Assembly (NCBI RefSeq): GCF_041296385.1
Contig: NC_091016.1
Coordinates: forward strand, 20,993,497 to 21,057,496
DNA length: 64,000 nucleotides
DNA from: Aphelocoma coerulescens
Taxonomy: Eukaryota > Chordata > Aves > Passeriformes > Corvidae
Reading direction: 5' to 3'
A program made the position numbers and the translations under genes. Under the pieces are notes generated by a model. It saw only the letters and a list, made by a program, of their open reading frames with translations, was not told the origin of the DNA and made no database searches. This document shows, one piece after another, positions 60,867 through 64,000 of the stretch (position 1 is its first letter; every line of letters begins with the position of its first letter).

Positions 60867-63800
60867 TGCTCTGCACTTGGCATTGCCACATACAAAGGAC
60901 AATGCTAAGCCAACAGCTCTGCTTTGGTACTTTTTTAAACTATTAGATATCATTCTTTGCTAGTAAAAATGACAACACAAAACACAGTCAGCAAAACCCA
61001 GTGCTGCCAGTGAATACAGAATGAATTCCCTGGATATTAGAGACCTGGGCATAAAACCCAGAAAATACCTGGCCTACATTTCCTTGCACTAAGGATGTTT
61101 TTCTCTTCCTTCCCATCTCCTCTGCCATTTACATCTGTGTTTAGGGCACACTATAGGGAAGAAAACTGTCATATAAGATCTGGTGGAATAATGGGATGAT
61201 AAAGATTGGATAGATGTGAGTGTGACATGCACAATGGGTAAGTCCTGGAAGAGTGAGCACACAGAGTCAGGTGCCATATCTTCCAGCTGCTCACCTGGCT
61301 GACAACTCTTAACTCTGTCCAGATACCAGAGACCATGAAAACATGGAAAAGGGCAGACAACAGGAACACTGTATCAGATCCCCAAGCAAGGACAAATGTA
61401 ATCATGTTTTTGACCATTTTCTATAAAGGTTTTTATATGGATAAAAAACAAATTAGCCCCCAAATGTCAATGTCTTCAGTGTAAAAGGAAGGCCAGCACT
61501 CAATAAATGTGTCTATATAAGAGATAATTCTCTGTGGTCTCTCTACGCAGAGACCCACACAGATTTCTCTCAGAGATTTCATATACCATTCATGAACAAT
61601 TAGGATACTTCCACATAGCAAATTTACAGGATGAAAACAACCAGAGCAAGACCCTGTACAAAACAGACAAAGCACATATTAGCTACAGACAAACTGAGGC
61701 TCTAAAGATTGTTTTCAGGGTTATGCATAACTCTGAAGAGACATAAAGGGCACAACTCCAAGGCTATAGGGAAAGAAGGAGCTGCAGTCATACGGCAACC
61801 TCTGCTGAGTCCAGCAGCCATGTGCTGCTCATTGGAGCGAATCCAGCAGCACACCTGATAATGTATATATGCTGATAAACTGACAGAAGGAATTTGATAT
61901 GTTTTACAACGCTGCATAACTTAGAGCTGTGCACAGAAGCACCTTCCAAAGCAATGACTTTAGACAGGCATCCTACATGGCTGTATCCGAGCCAGGAGCA
62001 GCTTGGATTCGCAGCAGCCCAGCCTGTTCAGTCTGCACCTCCCGACGCCGGCTCTTGCAGCAGTGAGATCCCACTCCTTATCCCAGCCTTTGGAGGGGCT
62101 GGAGCTCTCAGGCAAAGGCATTGTTGGATTCTGATGGAGCCAAGGTGCGTGTGCCTACACACAATTCTGTGGCACACACTCAGAGCAGACAATAGGGCTA
62201 ATGACACTACCTCACTCCAGTAGATGGAAATGTAACTGCAGAGCACCTGGAAAGTGTCCAAGTCAATGGCAGAGAAAGGATTTCAGGAAAGATTTAGTCC
62301 AATATTATTCATCAGCTAGAGCAGGACAGATAAGTGGACATTCACACGTGCCTTTTTCTTAAGTGGGACAAAGCCTGCTTTTCCAGGAAAAGAAAACCAA
62401 CAAAACACACTCCTCATACTGCTGAAAACAGCATTTGTGCCTAATGAGATGTAAGGCAGAATGGATTGTTCCCACTCTCCCATGCTCTGTTTCATCTCCA
62501 TAAACACAGCCAAAGTTAGCAGCCCATGAAGGTAAATACCACCACCACCAAGGTGTCTGTGATGAGCCATGATGTCCAAACATAGAGCTCTGTGTGAAAC
62601 ACATCGATCCGACTAAGCGTGAAATCCTGGCACTGCTGAAGGCAGTGGAAATTCTGCCAATAATTTTGAGCAACGAAGGATTTTATCCTCATCTTCTAAT
62701 TATAAAGAAGTCTTCTTTGAAATACAAAAGAAGGTAAAGGTTTTACCTCGTTTATATAATGCTTTAGTACTAAATATCATAAAGCTTGCTCTAAATTAAA
62801 TTATGCAAAATTTTAGAAGTTACAATTTCCAGCTGAAAAGTGATCCCTTTAAGAAATATCTTCATGGATAAAAATTTAAAAGGGTGATCAGAACTCCTGT
62901 TACTTTTACCATCAGAATTATTGCTACAGGGTTGAATACTTCTTAAGAGGATCTGCTTCTCATATGACAACAGACTAAGAGCTGGCAACAGAAGCATAGA
63001 TGTTAATTGCCAACATTTATTATACTACCAAGGTTTACATTTAGCAGCTGTCAACATTACTAACAACTGTAACAGAAATCAGAAAAAATGGAATTTTTGG
63101 TTGCCAGACGGGCAGCTGGTGCTTGATTTCCCTGCTATTGTTGTTCCTTGTTTATTTACTTTCAAAATGAGTTAAAAACAAATCTTTCACCAAGATTTGT
63201 TTAAGAATTCTCGTTCTTATTTATTTATTCTTTACCTAGCAAAGAGGAACTTATTAGTAGGCAACTACTAAAAAATAAATATTTTAAAGGATGTACTTCA
63301 AACTCTGATGCAATCCATTGCTTTTCAGCTTTGGTGAAGCTAGATTGCAGAGATATCAAAATTTAATGGGCTATCTTTTTTGCAGTACTCAAAACTACCT
63401 TTCAGAAAAGAAAAGAAAAAAAAATCCAGAGCTCAATAGTTTATTAACCTAAATATTATCAGGAAAAACAAGCTCGAATGCTTCAACCTAAAAATACGGT
63501 AACAAAGTGATGCTGCCATAGTAGTGTCATCATTTTCTTTTAAAAATCATATTACATACATTTATAAGTTGAGATATGGCTAAACTAATAAGCTTTACCC
63601 TGAACAGAGCTGCAGCACTTGTCAAGACTTCTTCATAACTTTATGTCTCAACAAAGTGAAAGGGATGGACCAATCCAGAGGAGCAATACTAGTTCAGTGG
63701 ATTAAGGATGTTCTCCATCCACCTGATTCAGCAATGTGCCCACAAGGGCAGTGGCAGACACCAAAGCCACATCCAAGTTAAAGGCCAGGGCTACGAAACA

Positions 63801-64000
63801 ATCTTCCAGGCTGCAGTGTCTGGCTTGCTGGCAAGTGCTTAGCCTAGAAAAGTCTGACATGGAAGGGCAATCTATGAATCACTTCAAGTTACTGGTTCCA
63901 GGTTCTACTGTAAGAGTTGAGAGCTACTGATTCACTGTCATACTTTGAAGATGTCTCACTCTCTGATAGCTGAAGAAAGACAAACAAACAAAAACAGCCA
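60867..64000 (-). other. NRXN1: NRXN1 upstream intron, segment 4 (no gene found), continues beyond the window
   Basis: About 3 kb of intron with only short chance open readings. A GC-richer patch near 61990-62110 stands out slightly, but I recognise no repeat family or coding domain in it. The next upstream shared neurexin exon is not reached by the window edge. Confidence 0.55.

Noticed and set aside
61990..62110. A GC-richer patch that might be a promoter or CpG island, such as a neurexin-beta promoter
   Set aside because: It is short, has few CpGs, and no neurexin-beta first-exon coding sequence is nearby.

Overview
The window looks like part of a bird nuclear genome, most likely a songbird. 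It is AT-rich and almost gene-free, it carries 3' remnants of CR1 LINEs (the dominant avian retrotransposon), and it holds a young ERV-L-like retrovirus of a kind I associate with passerines. The species call is inference; the bird call is fairly secure.

Host gene. One real host coding segment is visible: a 172-bp exon on the minus strand (1013-1184). It encodes part of the last laminin-G/LNS domain (LNS6) of neurexin-1 and ends exactly at the split glycine codon that forms the boundary of alternative splice site 4. Positions 1-1012 are the start of the downstream intron. Positions 1185-64000 all lie in the upstream intron, which runs past the window edge. I found no other exon, RNA gene, CRISPR or operon-like structure. 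Most ORFs in the intron are chance readings under about 150 codons.

Retroviral insertion. A complete, env-less provirus of 6,385 bp lies on the plus strand at 35107-41491, antisense to NRXN1. It has 555-bp LTRs that differ at one base, a perfect 5-bp target-site duplication (GGGAG), a tRNA-Lys1,2 primer binding site, an intact gag (637 codons) and an intact pol (protease, reverse transcriptase, RNase H, integrase). Gag and pol are in the same frame and separated by one UAG, followed by a strong hairpin and a possible pseudoknot, so readthrough suppression is the likely expression mode. Gag is unusual: an N-terminal part with several membrane-type segments, then a tandem array of 19-residue repeats each carrying a TQT-type motif (the LC8 dynein light chain anchor), then a capsid-like domain and a basic tail with no zinc knuckle.

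Remaining intron. Two CR1 remnants (19568-20176 and 60756-60866), a perfect 56-bp AT palindrome (28781-28836), several homopolymer or low-complexity tracts and a few short duplications are the only other structures I can support. Long intervals otherwise show ordinary intronic sequence; some may hold conserved regulatory elements, which cannot be judged without alignment.
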